Source: Proteromonas lacertae | Taxonomy: Eukaryota > Sar > Bigyra > Opalinata > Proteromonadidae | DNA: 64,000 bases | Assembly: GCA_002245135.1 (NCBI GenBank) | Contig: NGBS01000590.1 | Coordinates: 1-64,000, forward strand | Direction of reading: 5' to 3' | Shown here: piece by piece, positions 36,602-52,100 of the stretch | Layout of the letters: each line of letters begins with the position of its first letter | Position numbering within the stretch: the stretch's first letter is position 1 | Made by a program: the position numbers and the translations under genes | Notes under the pieces: model-generated | Database searches by the model: none | What the model was told of the DNA's origin: nothing | The model's input: the letters and a program-made list of their open reading frames with translations, nothing else

Positions 36602-39600
36602 TTAATTAAAAGCTAAATTAGGAACGTATTGTTTTCTAAAATCAATTCTGAAGTTTGGATACTTATAAACCATATCTAACACCCTATTATAATTAACATG
36701 TGAATGACCTGTCACTAATCCATCGTTTAGTTCAATCCAATATTTATCAACAACATCTTTCTTTAATTTAGGTTGCATTAAACACATCAATACAGAAAAT
36801 TGATCATAGTCAATCAAATGTTCATCTTCGTCTTTATTAACAAATAGTCTTCTATAAGATTTTATAAAATACTCTTTAAACTTCATTTCTAAGGTAGAAT
36901 ATAGATTTATCATTACCATTATAAAACTCATCCTTTCTATCTTATATTTACCGACTATCAAATATTTATCACTTATACCACTTAAAATAGTGAAATAATT
37001 TCTTATTATTTCATACCTTTTTTGACTTAATATTGAATCTACTTGGCTTTCTTCACTATTTGAAATTAATATTTTTATTAAGCTTTCTTCAGTCATTGGA
37101 TGTAATTCTCCTATCATTGTTCTATACACAAATAAACACCTAACTAAATCAAATTTCTCATAAACAATTCCTTTTTCTTTTTCTCTTTCTATATCAACTC
37201 CTATATTGCTTGTATTTAATAGATTATAACATTTTAAGAATATTTCCAATAGATTATTATTATATAATCTTTTTAAGAAACGGTAAAATAGATCAAAACC
37301 AATATAATCGTTTCTATATTTATCTAATGATTTTATAAAACATAATAATGTCAAATGAATTGGTTGGACTTTTCCATACTTCTGTAATAAATAAAACAAT
37401 GTAAAATCACTCAATTCAACCTTTACTTCATTATTCACTTTAGTTTTCATATACAATTTATTATAAGCATTCCATATTTGATAAACTAATAATATACTTT
37501 TAGACATTGAATATTCTTTAATATTCTCATAATTTGTTTTTAATTTCTTTAAACTAATTTCAAATAAATCACATAAATCTTCAAATATTTCATGATTATT
37601 ATCATTCTCATTCGTATTCTCATTGATTGATTTTGTATTCTCTTTTTCTACAATTGATAATGTTGATTCTAATGTCAAAGTACAATTATTTAAATCTAAA
37701 AGTATCTCCTTGATTATTTTCACTGTTATTATTATTATTATTATTTTCTTCTTCTTTCACCGTTATTGGAATTCTATTCTCATAATAGTTTGTATATGCT
37801 TTTAGTTTACTTTCTAAACTCTCAATTTTAGTTTCCATTTCAGCAATTTTCTTATTCTTTTCATATAATTTATTCACTAATTTCTTTTCTCGTAAAGCTT
37901 CACTAATTGCATCTCCTGTCGTTTCTATTACCTTATTATTATTATTTTTACTTTTGTTATTATTGCCTGTTTCTTCTAACACATTATTCTCTGATTTTTG
38001 TATTTGTATTAATGCTTTCTTCTTTTGCATTAATTTGTATAATGTTGAATTCATATAGCCAGGATTATTCTTCATATCATTTTCATTCATATGTTTCACT
38101 TCAATCTTAAACTCTTTATCTTTCTTTTCTTTCACTTCTCCTTCTATATCTTCCTTTTCTTCATCAACTTCTGGAGTATTATTAAATGGTAAAGATCCTT
38201 TCATCTTTTGCATCTTTGTATTAACATTATTATTCTTATCTTTAATTATTGTTTCACTCACTTTTATATCTCCTGTTCTATTCATTCTCTTCTTTGGACT
38301 TTTTGGAGGTAAACCATTGGGAGATGATGTAACTGACGATTCACTAAACACTTCGCCAACTTCAGTAATTGGATGAATAATTGAACTTAATCTTCTATGA
38401 TTTTCACTATCATTATATCTCTGTTTTATTTTATTTATCATTAGTTTCTGACTATCTGATTGGTCTGGTAATACAACATCATAATCATATATATTACTTG
38501 TTCTACTTAATCTTCTCTTACTATTATTATTATTATTGTTACCTACCATACTCTTTCTAAGGATTCTGTGATGTATTTTCTTTGGTTTTGGTGGAGGACA
38601 AACATTTTCAGATGGTTTGTATTTAATAGGAAAATGAGTCGAAACTAATTTACCACCATCATCATATATAAATGAATTATCTTTATATTGTCTATAACTA
38701 AGTGGAATGATAATGTCATAATTATAATTACTAGCATTATCTTCACTTCGAGAAAAGTCATGTAATTCACTAAATGTAGATAAATAAGATTCTCTACGAT
38801 GAGAAGGTGAAGATAATAAGGACGTTAATGATTGATATAAGTCATTATATCTTTCTTGTTTTAATAATCTGCTCATTTGTGCATGTAATACACCATCTGT
38901 ATTATCTTGTACTGATGGTATATTTAATTTTCCTAAATTCTCACCTTCTTTACTGGAATATTCACTTAGATTCATTTTGTTACTGTCTGTTGTTTCAGTT
39001 GTATTTGTTGTATCTGTACTACTTTGTTGTTTTTCATTATTTTCTTCATTATTCTCTCCTTCATTATTAATATTATTTTCTTTTAATTTACTATTCTTTT
39101 CATTCTCACTGAATATCTTAATATAATCAACTTTTTCCTTCTTTCTTCTCTTCAGTTTCTTCTTTTTATTCAATGATGAGATGATTCTTCTATGTTTCTT
39201 TACTCCCTTATTATTATCATTATTTTCATTTCCTTCATTTGGCTGTTCATTTCCATTATTAGTTGGATCATAAGTTATATCAACATGATCTACACTATCT
39301 TCATCATATACATTATTCTCATCATAAACACTACTATTGTCACTGTCAGTTTCATAATAATATTCATATTCTGATTCATCATCATCATCATCATTAATAT
39401 CATTATTATTTTCTTCACTGTTATTTCCTATTCTACCAAATTCACATTTTATTTCTTCAGCTATACTCTTCACTTCACATACTAAATCTTCAGGTTTTAG
39501 TTCATATTCTTCCATTGATGATCTCCTATTACTTTTGTTATTACTATTATTAATAATTTGATGTATTGCTTGTAATCTACTCATTCTTCTAAATTGTGTT

Positions 39601-42600
39601 GGACTAATATTTTCAGGTATTTCAATATCAGGTAATTCAGATGATAAACTCTTATCCAAATTATTATTTTCATTATATGTATTTGTCCTTGGAGCAGATC
39701 GTGGTTGAGATGGTGAAATTATTTGTTGTTGGATAATTGGTGAAGTATTTACACTATTTCTCCTTGAATTACTATTACTATGTAAAGATTTGGTGGATAT
39801 CAAAGTATCTAAAGTTCCAGGTGTTGTTGAAGACACTAATAATACAGATCTTGCACTGTTATTACGTGATTCTGAATTAATTAAGTTTTTCAACTCTGCA
39901 CTTGGTTCATAGAGTGGAGTATCATTCAATATCTGCAATTCACATTGAACTGAACAATCAACACATGTTTTTGGTATTATTGGATTCATTAAGCTGTTTT
40001 TATCTGGTAATATGGATGATCTTCCTCTTGAAGTTGGTGATGATAGTGGTGAAGGTAATGGTGAAGATGAATAAAGACTACTCTTTCGATTTAATGATAA
40101 ACGACTAGTTCTTCTAAAAGAACGACGTTTTTCTAGTTGTTTCTTTTTTTAGATTTTTTATTTTTCTGTTTTTTAGATTTATTTTCTCCATTTTTATTAT
40201 TTCCTTCTTCTCCTTCTTCTCCATTATTATTATTTTCCAAATTATTCTCATCTTCTTCATCTATTGAACTAATAGATGATAACTCATCATCTAAAATAGG
40301 TAAAGTTTTTAAAGCAGATAATGCTTTCTTATACATCTCCATTTTCTCAGGTTCATCTTTATTTTTACTTACTAACAACTCCAAACTACCAATTACACTA
40401 TCTTCAGTTATTTCACCAATAGATATATCTTTCAATGAAACGAATAGTTTTTCAGTAGTTAATAATTTTTCTCTTAATACAGTACATTGATTTAATATTC
40501 CTGCCAATTTCATTACTCTTTTCATATAACCAGAATATTGTTTAACTCCTTCAGGATTGGATGAATATAACTTATTTTCTATTTGCTGTAAGAGATTTTG
40601 TATTATTTTTGTATCTTTAAACATTTCTTTGGTTTTTGGATTTGAAACTAAATTGATATTGTCACTTATTACTGGAGTTATTGTTTCTGCGATGAATTGA
40701 AACACATTATCATAAGTACCAACAGCTGTATAAAGTGATTTCAATATGATTTTATTGAATTCTTCATCAGCTTCAATGTTAAACTGTTTAAAAAACATCT
40801 TAATAATCATCAATAAATCCACAGGTTTCTTTAATTCTGAAATTTCATTTATTAGTTTATAAGAATCATCAAAATATTGACATAATAATTTCAATAATGA
40901 ACAATTATAATTACAATGATTTACCCATATTTCCATTATTGATATTTGTTTCTTAATATCATTCTGTTCAGCTGTAGTCATTGATAATGAAGAATTTGAT
41001 AACTTATCCCTCAATTGTTTCAAATACAACTTTTGACTGTACAAATCTGTATTATAAAATTTCATTATTTTCTCCAACACTTGATAACATATTTCATAAG
41101 TAATAAATCCATTTCCTTTATTATTACTATTACTACCACTTTTTCCTTTATAATTATATTTTATATCATTCCATGTATGATAAGACATATAAGTTAACAT
41201 AAAACCAGATATTAAATTACCTATATTTGTCTTATACTTTGGCTTTTTCAATTCTTCTTTATATTTTGCATTATAATCATCAAATTCGATTAAATAAGAA
41301 TCACCAACTTCTGCTTGTATTAAATCTCTCAATTCATTCTCGTCTTTGTATTCTCTATCGCTAATTAAATCAATTACTTTTGTATCAGTTCTTATTAACT
41401 ATATATATTGATAAACAAATAATAAATAAATAACTATACATTAATTGTTTCTTCAGTTGTTCCACCAAATTTCTGTGTTTCAGTTATTCTATTTTTCAAT
41501 AAATTGATATAATCATCAGGTGAATATCTTTCATTATCCAATTCAGTTCAAAAAGTCATCAATACCATTCTCTTCACCTAACGGTTTAATTATATCATTT
41601 ATCTCTTCTTTATTCTTAATCATTCCACCTATAAATGTTTCTATTGTATGAAACTCTTGCATTAGCATTGTAAAATCTCCTTCCCACACGTTTTTATTCT
41701 TAAATTTCATTGCAGTCTCCATCTTTTCTATCTCATAAAACACATTTTTACTCTTTTCTTCTAATTTTTTCTTTTCTTTATAATAACCTTCCATTGTTTT
41801 ATCTATTGATTTTATTCTTTCTTCTCTTTCTCTTGCTTCTTCTAATAATCTTTCTTTTTCTTTCTCAGTTGGATCTTTTTCTAATTCTTCTAAACAGTGA
41901 TGATATTTTTCTACTATTTCTCTATATGCAAATTTAAGTGTGTTATATAAATGCATTGATAGTTTTATTATAGTTTCATATCTTGATCTTACTCTTTCTA
42001 ATAATATTCCACGACTATCACATTCACTGTAAACTTGACGAGTTATTTCTCTTAAGACAATATTCCATAATTTGAATTCATTATATATATTTATATTATA
42101 ATCGAAATCGTATAATAATTCACTATTATATTAAATAAAAAAATAATATTATATAATTTATACTAATGATTAATATTTGGATTTTGTAGTTTATTCATTA
42201 ATGAATTTAATACTTTCTTTGATTTCTTCAACATTAATTCTAATGTTGAATTTAAAAAAGCTACTTGATCTCTTCCATTTGGATTGGCTGAGGGAAATAA
42301 AACATTTTCAAAATGAATTGATTCTTTATCACTTTTTTTCATATTATCATTTGGTCTTGGAATTATATTTGTTGGTATTGCATGTGGTTTATATATTGGT
42401 GATTTAGAGGATATATAATAGGAAGAAGGAATAAGAGACGATGGAAGTGAAGTAGAAATTGGAGGTAAATATGGATCTGTTGATTTTAATAAACTTCGAA
42501 TGAAATATTCATCATTTCCAATACGTTCTGGAATTTTTAGTGGTTTACGAGGTGAATTAGCGAATTTTGATAGACGAGAGAGTTTTATTGTGTTGTACTC

Positions 42601-42917
42601 TTCACTGCTATGTAGCAATAATTAATTTGTGTTTTATACTTTTCTGTATTATCATCATTATAACAATATTGGGATGGAGTTTGTGGTGTATCTGTTTCGG
42701 AAGGTGAAATAGTGGTTAAAGGAGAAGTAACTAAAAGATCATTATTTGGCATTACATCTTCGGATATTTCTATTGGAGTGACAGATCTAGCTTGAGGGAT
42801 AATATATTCTTCTCTTTCTTTTCGGAGGATTTAAAACTGATTTAGGTCTAGTAATACAACCACTTGGTTGAATAGGTTGGACTTTTTAATATAGTTATAA
42901 AAATATATACAATTCAT
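36602..42917 (-). CDS. AXDND1-like axonemal protein with long disordered C-terminal half
   Basis: About 2,050 residues on one strand. N-terminal exons (ATG about 42917, tentative) give PSGCITRPKSVLNPPKRK and KIPERIGNDEYFIRSLL. A coiled-coil block at about 41700-42100 contains LWNIVLREITRQVYSECDSR and GILLERVRSRYETII, which matches the axonemal dynein light chain (p28/DNALI1-type) signature shared with AXDND1. A conserved helical region follows (LIQAEVGDSYLIEFDDYNAK, FMLTYMSYHTWNDIKY). From about 40250 to 37700 the protein is Ser/Asn/Glu-rich and disordered; the last 370 residues (to 36602) are ordered helices. Frame shifts near 42815, 41550, 40145 (A7 for A8) and 37700 separate the ORFs, and I treat them as one gene. 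The two-gene alternative for the last 370 residues cannot be excluded. Role in flagellar dynein assembly or manchette is by analogy. Confidence 0.65.
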
Positions 42918-43152
42918 TTAAGTGATAGATTGAATGAAAATTCAAAAACTGTTTCTTTGGGGTTTTTATCGAAAATAATTTTGATAAACCACATTCAAAA
43001 TCTTTGTTATCTCAGTAGCTATTATATAAATAGATTATTCAATAGGTTGAATTGTATTAAGGTGTTAAAATCATTGAATTTAAAGGTAAAAAAATAAGAA
43101 AAAAGAGTAAATTGTATAATAATAATAATAATAAAAGAATTAGTTCTTCTTT

Positions 43153-46100
43153 TTAAGCTAACATCATTGCTCCTAAACCATAAGTTATTGCTAATCGAAT
43201 CTTTTCTTCTAACATCTCATAAGTTGGATAATTTGGTAATTCAATTTGGAAAAAACAAGTATGAGCAATTGGAATATAATTTGATTCATTTTGAGGAGCT
43301 CGAATTATTTGAAATTCATTTGTCCAATGACTTCCTTTCAATGGTAATCTACTTCTTCCCCATGCAAATCGAATGAATTTTCGTCTTTCTTCATGACTAA
43401 AACTTTCCATCAATTTCCAGAAATTCTTTATTACTACATCATCTTTACGATAACCAGAATAGATTGTATGTTCTTTTAAATATTCAATATCTACTTCAGG
43501 TTTACCACTTACACACATTTCCAATTCATTTCCATTTAATAAGAATAAATAACTATTAGGAACAACACTGTATAGTCCACTTAACATTGATTTGATTTGA
43601 ATATCATATATATGTTTTATATAATTAATAATTAATTCAATATGTTTATCGCGATTTAACATCGTTATTGGTTCTTCACTTCCTTCTATATAAGTTTATT
43701 ATTTCACCTTTTTCATTTGTTATTATAAATGCTTGTTGTTTTGGAATTTCTTCTTCACTCTTAGCATTTCTAATGGCTTCTAAATTTTGATATAAATGTA
43801 AATCTAAATCACTTATATCTTCATATTCTAATTCATTTCCAGATAATAAGTTCCAAATACATTTTGGGAAGGTAAATGGTAATAAAGAATGGCTTCGAAT
43901 ACTATATCCCATTATTCGACCTACAAATTCATACATATTCAAATAACTCAATTCATTATTATAACTTGGATTTGGAACATAACAATCACTATCTATTCCA
44001 TGTTTATTCTTATTATTACTCGTTGGAATAAATAAATCAAAATGATCACTGAATAAATCTTCTACCATTTGATGTAATGATTCTCGATATGGACCACCAG
44101 CATCAATTGCACTTTCACCTGTAAAACTTACTTTATATACAAATTCTTCATCACTATTAACACACCAAATATTTTCACCATAATTGTTTAATTGATCGTA
44201 GATTTGTTTAAATACGCATTTTGATTCTAAAGCTTTACTTACTCCTCTTTCTTGACTTCGGTTTGCTAAATGTCTATCTACATTGATATATTGTCTACGT
44301 TGTTGATAAGGATTTCGTCTTAAATCGCACAAGTGTTTTCGAATGTATAAATTCTTTATTTTTGGATGGATTAAATGTTTATTCTCTTGGACTAAATTTG
44401 CAAAACTTCCTTTTATATTTAATTGAGATAAATCTATGAATTTCAATATTTCCAACATATATTCACCAAAACCAGTAGCTGTTGTGATTAGACTTCTAAA
44501 TACTTCCCATTTTGGTATATCTTTATTACCATAATCATTTACATATTTATTATATAAATCATGAAGTTGTTCTGCAGCTTCTATTGTATTATAATTTGGA
44601 TATAATTCTTTATATTCATTTGTCATATTCATCAAATGATCGATTGTTTTACTATTCTCTATTGCTAATGATAAATCATTCAACAAATCCTTCTTCTCTT
44701 CACTTATTCTTTTCAATAATTCTGTATTAATTGTATTACTAGTAGATGGTATAATTGATAGATAAAATCCAAATCTTGAATTAGCATTTGGGTTAGGATT
44801 GACTGTTGGAGGTTTGAATTCAATAGTGATTTTATTCACATCATTAAGTTGAAATTCATATTTTGTGTCATTTGATACTCTTCCTCCCCTATTTCGTTGT
44901 TGTATAAACTCTTCATAACTATCACGACTATTATTCTTATAAAATCGAATATAACCATTTCCTATATCTGTTCTAGGATCAATTATTATTAGAAAATCTT
45001 TTAAAGATTCATTCTCATATGTATAAGTGATTATATTATTATTACCAGCTACAAGTGGATGTGGAGATTCGTATGATTTGGTATAATATTCATGGATCAT
45101 TATATACTCTAAAAATGAAAGTGGTATTTTATGTGAAAAATGATAATTCTGCAAAACAGAATAAAACATTGGAATCATTTCTAATGAGATTGTTTTACCA
45201 AATATGGAAGAAGCAGACATTTGAATTAGATGACTACTGATTACTTTATATTTAGCTACACAGTATAATTCAATAATTGATTTTAATAAGTCTTTTCCTT
45301 TATTGCTATTATCTCCATTCATATTGATATTATCAATGGCATTAAATGCTTGACTAGATAATTCTTCTATTGGTTGAATAGCTGGAATTTCATCAAAGAA
45401 CTTATCATTTCTAAATAACAATGTCAATATGTGTATAATTCTAGATTTAAATGGAGCTGGAGTTTTCAAATATTCTATCAAAGCATTGTATATTTCTAAC
45501 TTAATATCATGATGCTAATAAGTTCATTAAGTTTGGTTGGCATAATAATATATTCAAAGTCCATAACGACCATTCTAAACTGGCACAAGATAAAATGTCT
45601 TTTTCACATCCCCATTCTACACCACTTAAACCAATTACAAAGAATCTATAACCCCAACAATCAGTACTATCACTATCATAACTGAAATGATAATAAACTG
45701 TATTAGAATGTACTAAAAATGATGAATATTTCCTTTGATCTACTTTATTGATAATATTTCTAAATCTTTCATCTAAACTGAAATGTCAAATTACCTCTTG
45801 GACCAATATTACATTTCTCATCAAAGAATATTCTAATTGCTTTACAATTCGGAATTCTTACTTTACCAATATAATCACTCTTACGGAAAGCAGGATGTAA
45901 TGATTCTACTATTTCATAATTCTTTGGATCACTAGTTGTAGTTGATTGTCTTAAATTCCATAATGTATCAGAGATAGTTAATGAACTAAGTGATTTCAAT
46001 ATATGATTAATTCTTTCACAAGGTGATAAATCACTATCTGTTAATATCAATTGTGAAGATGAATCATCTGTTGTTGTTGTTGTTGATACTGATGGTTGTG

Positions 46101-49100
46101 GTAATCGTTGCATTGTTGTGTCATCTGATAATTCTAATATTGATATTTCATAAGCTTGTTTTGCTTCTTCTAATGATAATCCACTATCTACCAACATCTT
46201 GATTGTTTCTTCATAGTTTGACATTTCTTCAGGTGTTTTAGCAGATGTTGGTAAAGGTGAAGGTGTAGATGCAATAACTACAGCTTCTTTTAACGCTTCT
46301 TCTACTTCAGATTGTTGCATTTCATTATTATTAGTGAGTAATAGATTGTTGTATATATTGAATGATTCTTCAAATGGTAAATCAGTAATGTTATTATTAT
46401 TATTATTATTTCTATTCTTATTGTTAATCATAGCTGTTGCATACTTTGTATCTAATGAATAACCATTACTTAATCTCTTATAATATTGTAAGAATAGATA
46501 TGGATCTTCAATCTTATATACATTAGGATTAATCTTCATTAAATGAATCAATATTTCTCTATTCACAATCTTATTCATTGCATTAGAGATAGAAACAATA
46601 TAAGATAATGTATCATTAATATTACTAATATGGTAACCAAAACTATCCTTTAATAATGACACATCACGTTTTAATAGACTATCATGAATACAAACTATGC
46701 TTGACTGATTCTGTAGTATAGTACTGAAATAACTATATCTATTCTGTTGATATAAAAACACTGCCAATATATTCTTATGTGGTTTTCCTAATGAATTGAC
46801 ATGTATAAATACAATTTGTCCTATTTTCATTGTTTCATTACCTGTATATGGAGATATAGTGTAATATTGTGACAATTTATCACTTTCATTATTTGATTCA
46901 TGTACTTCAAATAGTGAGTTAAAATCAACTTGTTGGTTCTTTCTATATATATCTTTAGTAACCGGACCTTTGAATAGACTATCTAAAAGGTTTTTATAAT
47001 TGTTTTTATTCTCTAATAACCACATAGCTGCATCATCTGGATTATTCCTTAATTCTAATGCCTTTTGAGCTAAAGCGATTGGAACCATACAGTTTTCAGA
47101 TAGTGTAATAGCAATACTATAATTGTTATTACCATTTCCACTATCATTACTATTGTCACTATTGTTGTTATGATGATGATGATGATGGCGAATTACCTTG
47201 CTTTCTGCTGTTGAGCATGTTTCTCTTGAATCATCTGTTTAACACTTCCACCAAAGTATAAATTAGCTGCAACATCTGGATTCCATTGACCTAAATCTAA
47301 AGCTATTTCAGCTTCTTCATAACTTGCACCTAAGGCTGTTAAATTGTTAATCAATTTCTTCTCTTCTTCTGTATATGTCTTTGGTTTATTACTTTCTTCA
47401 GGTGGGAAGAGATATGTAGTAACATTAGAGTGATTGATGGTGTAAAATATCTTTGAATTGAATGTTAATAAATGTGATAATTGTAGTGACGAATATGATG
47501 ATGGTAAATCTGATACAGATAAGCAAATATTCAATAATGATTTAGCAATAGATGGAAGTATATTGGATGGAATATTATTATAGTTATTATATACTTCATA
47601 TTTTAGATAACTAAATGTTAATAATGAGATTATATTGTATGATAATTGAGATGATAAACATTCTGTTAGTTTATTATCTTCTACTATTTCATCTTCATTA
47701 TTGTTAGAAGAAGAAATATCGATTTTTACTGGATTTTCTATCATATTTTCATTACAAACATAAACAGTTTGAATTAATTCCGTAATTGATGATACAAATG
47801 GTGTTTTATTCAATGGCAATGTTGGTATACACATTGATGCAATAGAACTATAAGGTAATGAATAATAATCACAAGCTTGAGGATTATATACAATTCTCAA
47901 CTTTGACTCGACTTCTCTCAAATCAATAATAGTACAATCAGACACTGTATTCTTTGTATTAACTTGTATTTTATCTCCTTTGGATAATATTGATAGATAA
48001 CCACCATGAACTGCTAATATTCCTGTTCCTATATAGATATCTTCATTTAATGTTGGTGTAAATGTACTTTTTAGTGTATTAATCATTGTATCTAAGTGAG
48101 AATGTGATATTTCATATATTAATTTTGACCAATTCTCATTATTCATGAAATATCTCAAACATTCAATTAATTTGGATGATTTCCATACCAAATTATTACC
48201 ATTATAATTACTATATGATTTAATACAATTATCATGAGAAGGCCATATCAATCCTGATGATGTATAAGGTGATTTACATTGTTTACATTGAGCTGTACCT
48301 GGTGCATTATCGGTTGAACAATACAAACATTTCCACTGTACAGAGCTATAGTATTGTGTATAGTATTGTGTTTTTACACTCAAATTATTATTGTATAATA
48401 ATATTTCACCTAATTCTAAGAGTAATAAATGAATGAATCCTTTCAGTGTATTATCATTTCCACTAATAATAAGATCAGTTAAACCATGTTGGAAACAGGT
48501 TAATATAGATACTTGGTTAGGTATTGTGGTTTTAGTGTATAATTCAGTTAATAAAGAGATGATATTGTTATTACTAATCCATTGTCTGAATGATTTCGTA
48601 TTTGCAATATGTGAAATATGACTTAATAATACTGTCAATTCTCTTGTAATTATTGATTCATCATTGGTGAATAAATATAAATCAATTTCTTTACCACTTT
48701 CTTTACTACTTGAATTGATAATTGTTTCTAATATTTGTCTATCTTCGTTATAAGGTAATGGATTGTATTGATTGTAGAAATGTAAAGATTTCTCTAATTT
48801 TGATTGGATATAAGAATATAATATATTCATATAAGACAATGATGGTTGTAATGTAATAGTAGAAGCTGCTGTAAATGACATTTTGTTGTATCTTGGTACA
48901 TCTTCATTGGTATTATTTGAATATAATGTTTCAAAAGTTGTTTCTAATGTCTTTTCATATAATCTCTTCTTTAATTCACCATCTCCATTGATACTTGTTA
49001 TTATTAATAATATCAAGTAATTACAAGTTGAATCAATATCGCAGCATGATAATATATCTTGATGTTCATTTCTATGATAAGTTGTTGTTGGAGTCAATGG

Positions 49101-52100
49101 ATCTATACTTAGTGTCTTTTTACCACCAGTTGAAGATGTATTTGTAGCTGTTGATGTAAAACTACGTGGAGGTAATGGATATGGAACTGGAGAAATTGAT
49201 GATCTAAATAATAAATTCCCTTCTTCCTCCATCATTCTTTGAGCAAAACCTTCTAATTCATTGTAATGATTATCATTATCTTCATCATTATCATTATCTT
49301 CATCTTCATTATTATTATTATTACGTTGATGGTTATGATTTCCATTTTCATCATCATCATCATCGTCTTCTTCTTCTTCTTCACCACCTTCCTCCTCCTC
49401 TTCTTCTTCGAGTGATTCATGAACTGGATTACCATTGTTGTTTTCATCTTCACTATCAATATATTCAAAGTGCATATTATCTTCACCTCTTCCTTCTGCA
49501 TTACCTTCACTACCACCACCATCATCATTTCCATCTTCTTCTTCACCATCTCTTTCATCAATTTCTATTTGACCATTGTTTAATTGCTGAAGAAAGTTAT
49601 CATCCACTATAAATTCTCTTTCTCCTTGTTGCTGTTGCTGTTGCTGTTGTTGTTGTTGTTGTTGTTGTTGTTCTACATCTTCTTCTTCTTCTTCTTCTAA
49701 TCTTTGCTGATTATCTTCTTCAATTTGTAATTGTTGTAATAATATACGGTTTCTTGTCGATTGCTGTGAAACTGCTGGTATAGTGAAAATATTACCTCTA
49801 TTCTGTGGAGGTGGAGGTTGTTGTTGTTGTTGTTGTTGTTGTTGAGATTCTGAAGCTGGTCTTACTGGCTGATTTCGTATTATCGATTCTAATAATGGAT
49901 TATTAGATAATCTAACTGAAGAATGTTGTTGTTGTAGTTGTTGTAGTTGCTGTTGTCGTTGTTGTTGTTGTTGTTCCATATTATGAAGTAATTGTTGTGC
50001 TTGTTGTAGTTGTTGTAGTTGTCGTGGTTGTAGTGTTGCTCTAGGTAATCCTCTTGGTGCAAATACATCAGGAGGAGGAATAGCACCACCACCGAAATGC
50101 CTATGTGTATCTTGTTGTTGTTGTTGTTGTGTTAGTTATTATTATTATTAGAATTTCTATTTCTATGTTGTTCTAATGTATGAATTAATCTTTCTCTCAC
50201 TTCTTCTGTTGTAGTAAAACCTCTTCTCATATTCATTATTTCACCTTCTTCACCACCACCTTCACCTTCATTATCATCCATCATACCATCATTATAATTA
50301 TCATTTTCATAATCATTATTATCGTTGCTATCTTCATAACTATTGTTAATATTTCTATAATTCCTTAATACATTAGAAAATATTCTATTATCCATTTCAT
50401 TTGGAATATTAGATCTTAAATCTACTCTATAAAAAGTACTATTAATATTATTTCTACCATTATCATTCTCACTACCAGGAACTGGAATTTTTAATAATAT
50501 AAACGCATGGTAAGCTAGTAATTTAATTATATCTTCACTGAGGTATTGCACATAATAATGAGGTGATAAACCTGGTTCAATGCCATGACTTCTCCAGAAA
50601 TTCTCAGGCAAATTGATAGAGATTAATTCAAATATTAATTCAGCTTTGTTAAAATAGTTATTAGCTACTCCATCATATAATGAACGATATAATTGTTTGA
50701 AGAACATACCTTCTATTTAAATATTAAATAATATATATACGGTTTGTAATATTTGGATTTCTAATAACAAATTTCTTATCAAATTTCATGATTTGGTTTA
50801 ATAAATCAATAATATGTGATTCTTCCAATATCCATGTATCAGATTCAGTATAATCCAATCGCTAATTCTTTAACAGATAATAGATCATCATAATATTGAT
50901 TATTGAAACAAGATAACATTGAATTCTTGAAGGAGATTAAGAAATTCATAAATTCAAATGATAAAGTGAAGTATGTTTTTGGCTTACATCCTTTTATAGC
51001 TTTTGTATAGTGATGATATGATATGATATTATCATATGTTGTAAGATTTATTCCTTCTTCAATACCAGATAAACTGTATAACAATCTATTCATTATTGTT
51101 ATATTTGAACCATCATTACTAGATAATAATTGATTGTATAACTTAAATCCCATTATTCTAAGCTTAGCTCGAATTTCTCTTCTCATTAACAATTCAACCA
51201 TTAATTTATTATTAATCATATATCCGTTACAAATATAAGATATAGCCGTTTTGATTTTATTATTCAATTCTTCAACTGTAGTATTGGATTGTTCATATAA
51301 TTCACACTGTTGTATTAACAAACATCTTTCTTCCATTTGTTTAATATAATCATAGAATGTAACTGGTAATGTAAAATTTAATCTTCTTTTCTTCATTCTA
51401 CTACCTCCTATTGAATTACTGCTTACTGGACTTGGTAATGGAGATATTGATATTTGTTCTTGTTTCTCTTGTTGTTGTGATTGTGGTAATAATTCATCAT
51501 CATCATTATTACTATTTTCATCTTTTCTATAATATTGTCTCATTTCTCTCAAGTGTTGAATAACAGTTGATAATGACAATATCAATGTTTTAATAGATGT
51601 ATAATCAAACTCAGTTTGTTGGTTTTCATTGAATATAATAAACATTTTATAGATTTCTAATGATTGTCCATATAGATAGGATAGACTACATAAAACATTG
51701 ATTATTGTAACTGATAATTCTGAGTCATTCAATAATAATTGTGGCATTATCATTGGATTGATCTGCTTAAATGCATTCACTAGAAATGACATTGTATTGT
51801 TGATATTTGAGTGTAATGAAGTACGAAGCTGATTGGTTGATACATCTTCTTTAACTATCTTAGTTTTCTCAATAAATGAAGAGTCTTCAACACTATTTTC
51901 ATCCAATAAGATTGTATCAATATATTTCTTACTATCAAATGATTGTAATAAGAATTGAATGAGTTTTGTAGATGTAATTGCTGGTAAAGATTGGAAGAAA
52001 TAAGATTGATCTGCTAATGTTAATCCTTTCAATTCAAATCTACAATTATTATTATTATTATTACATGAATGAATCATTGTGTCAAATGTATCAACATCAT

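Noticed and set aside
49253-49612. Met- and His-rich ORFs in other frames of the HECT gene
   Set aside because: Products of reading Asp/Glu/Asn repeats out of frame.
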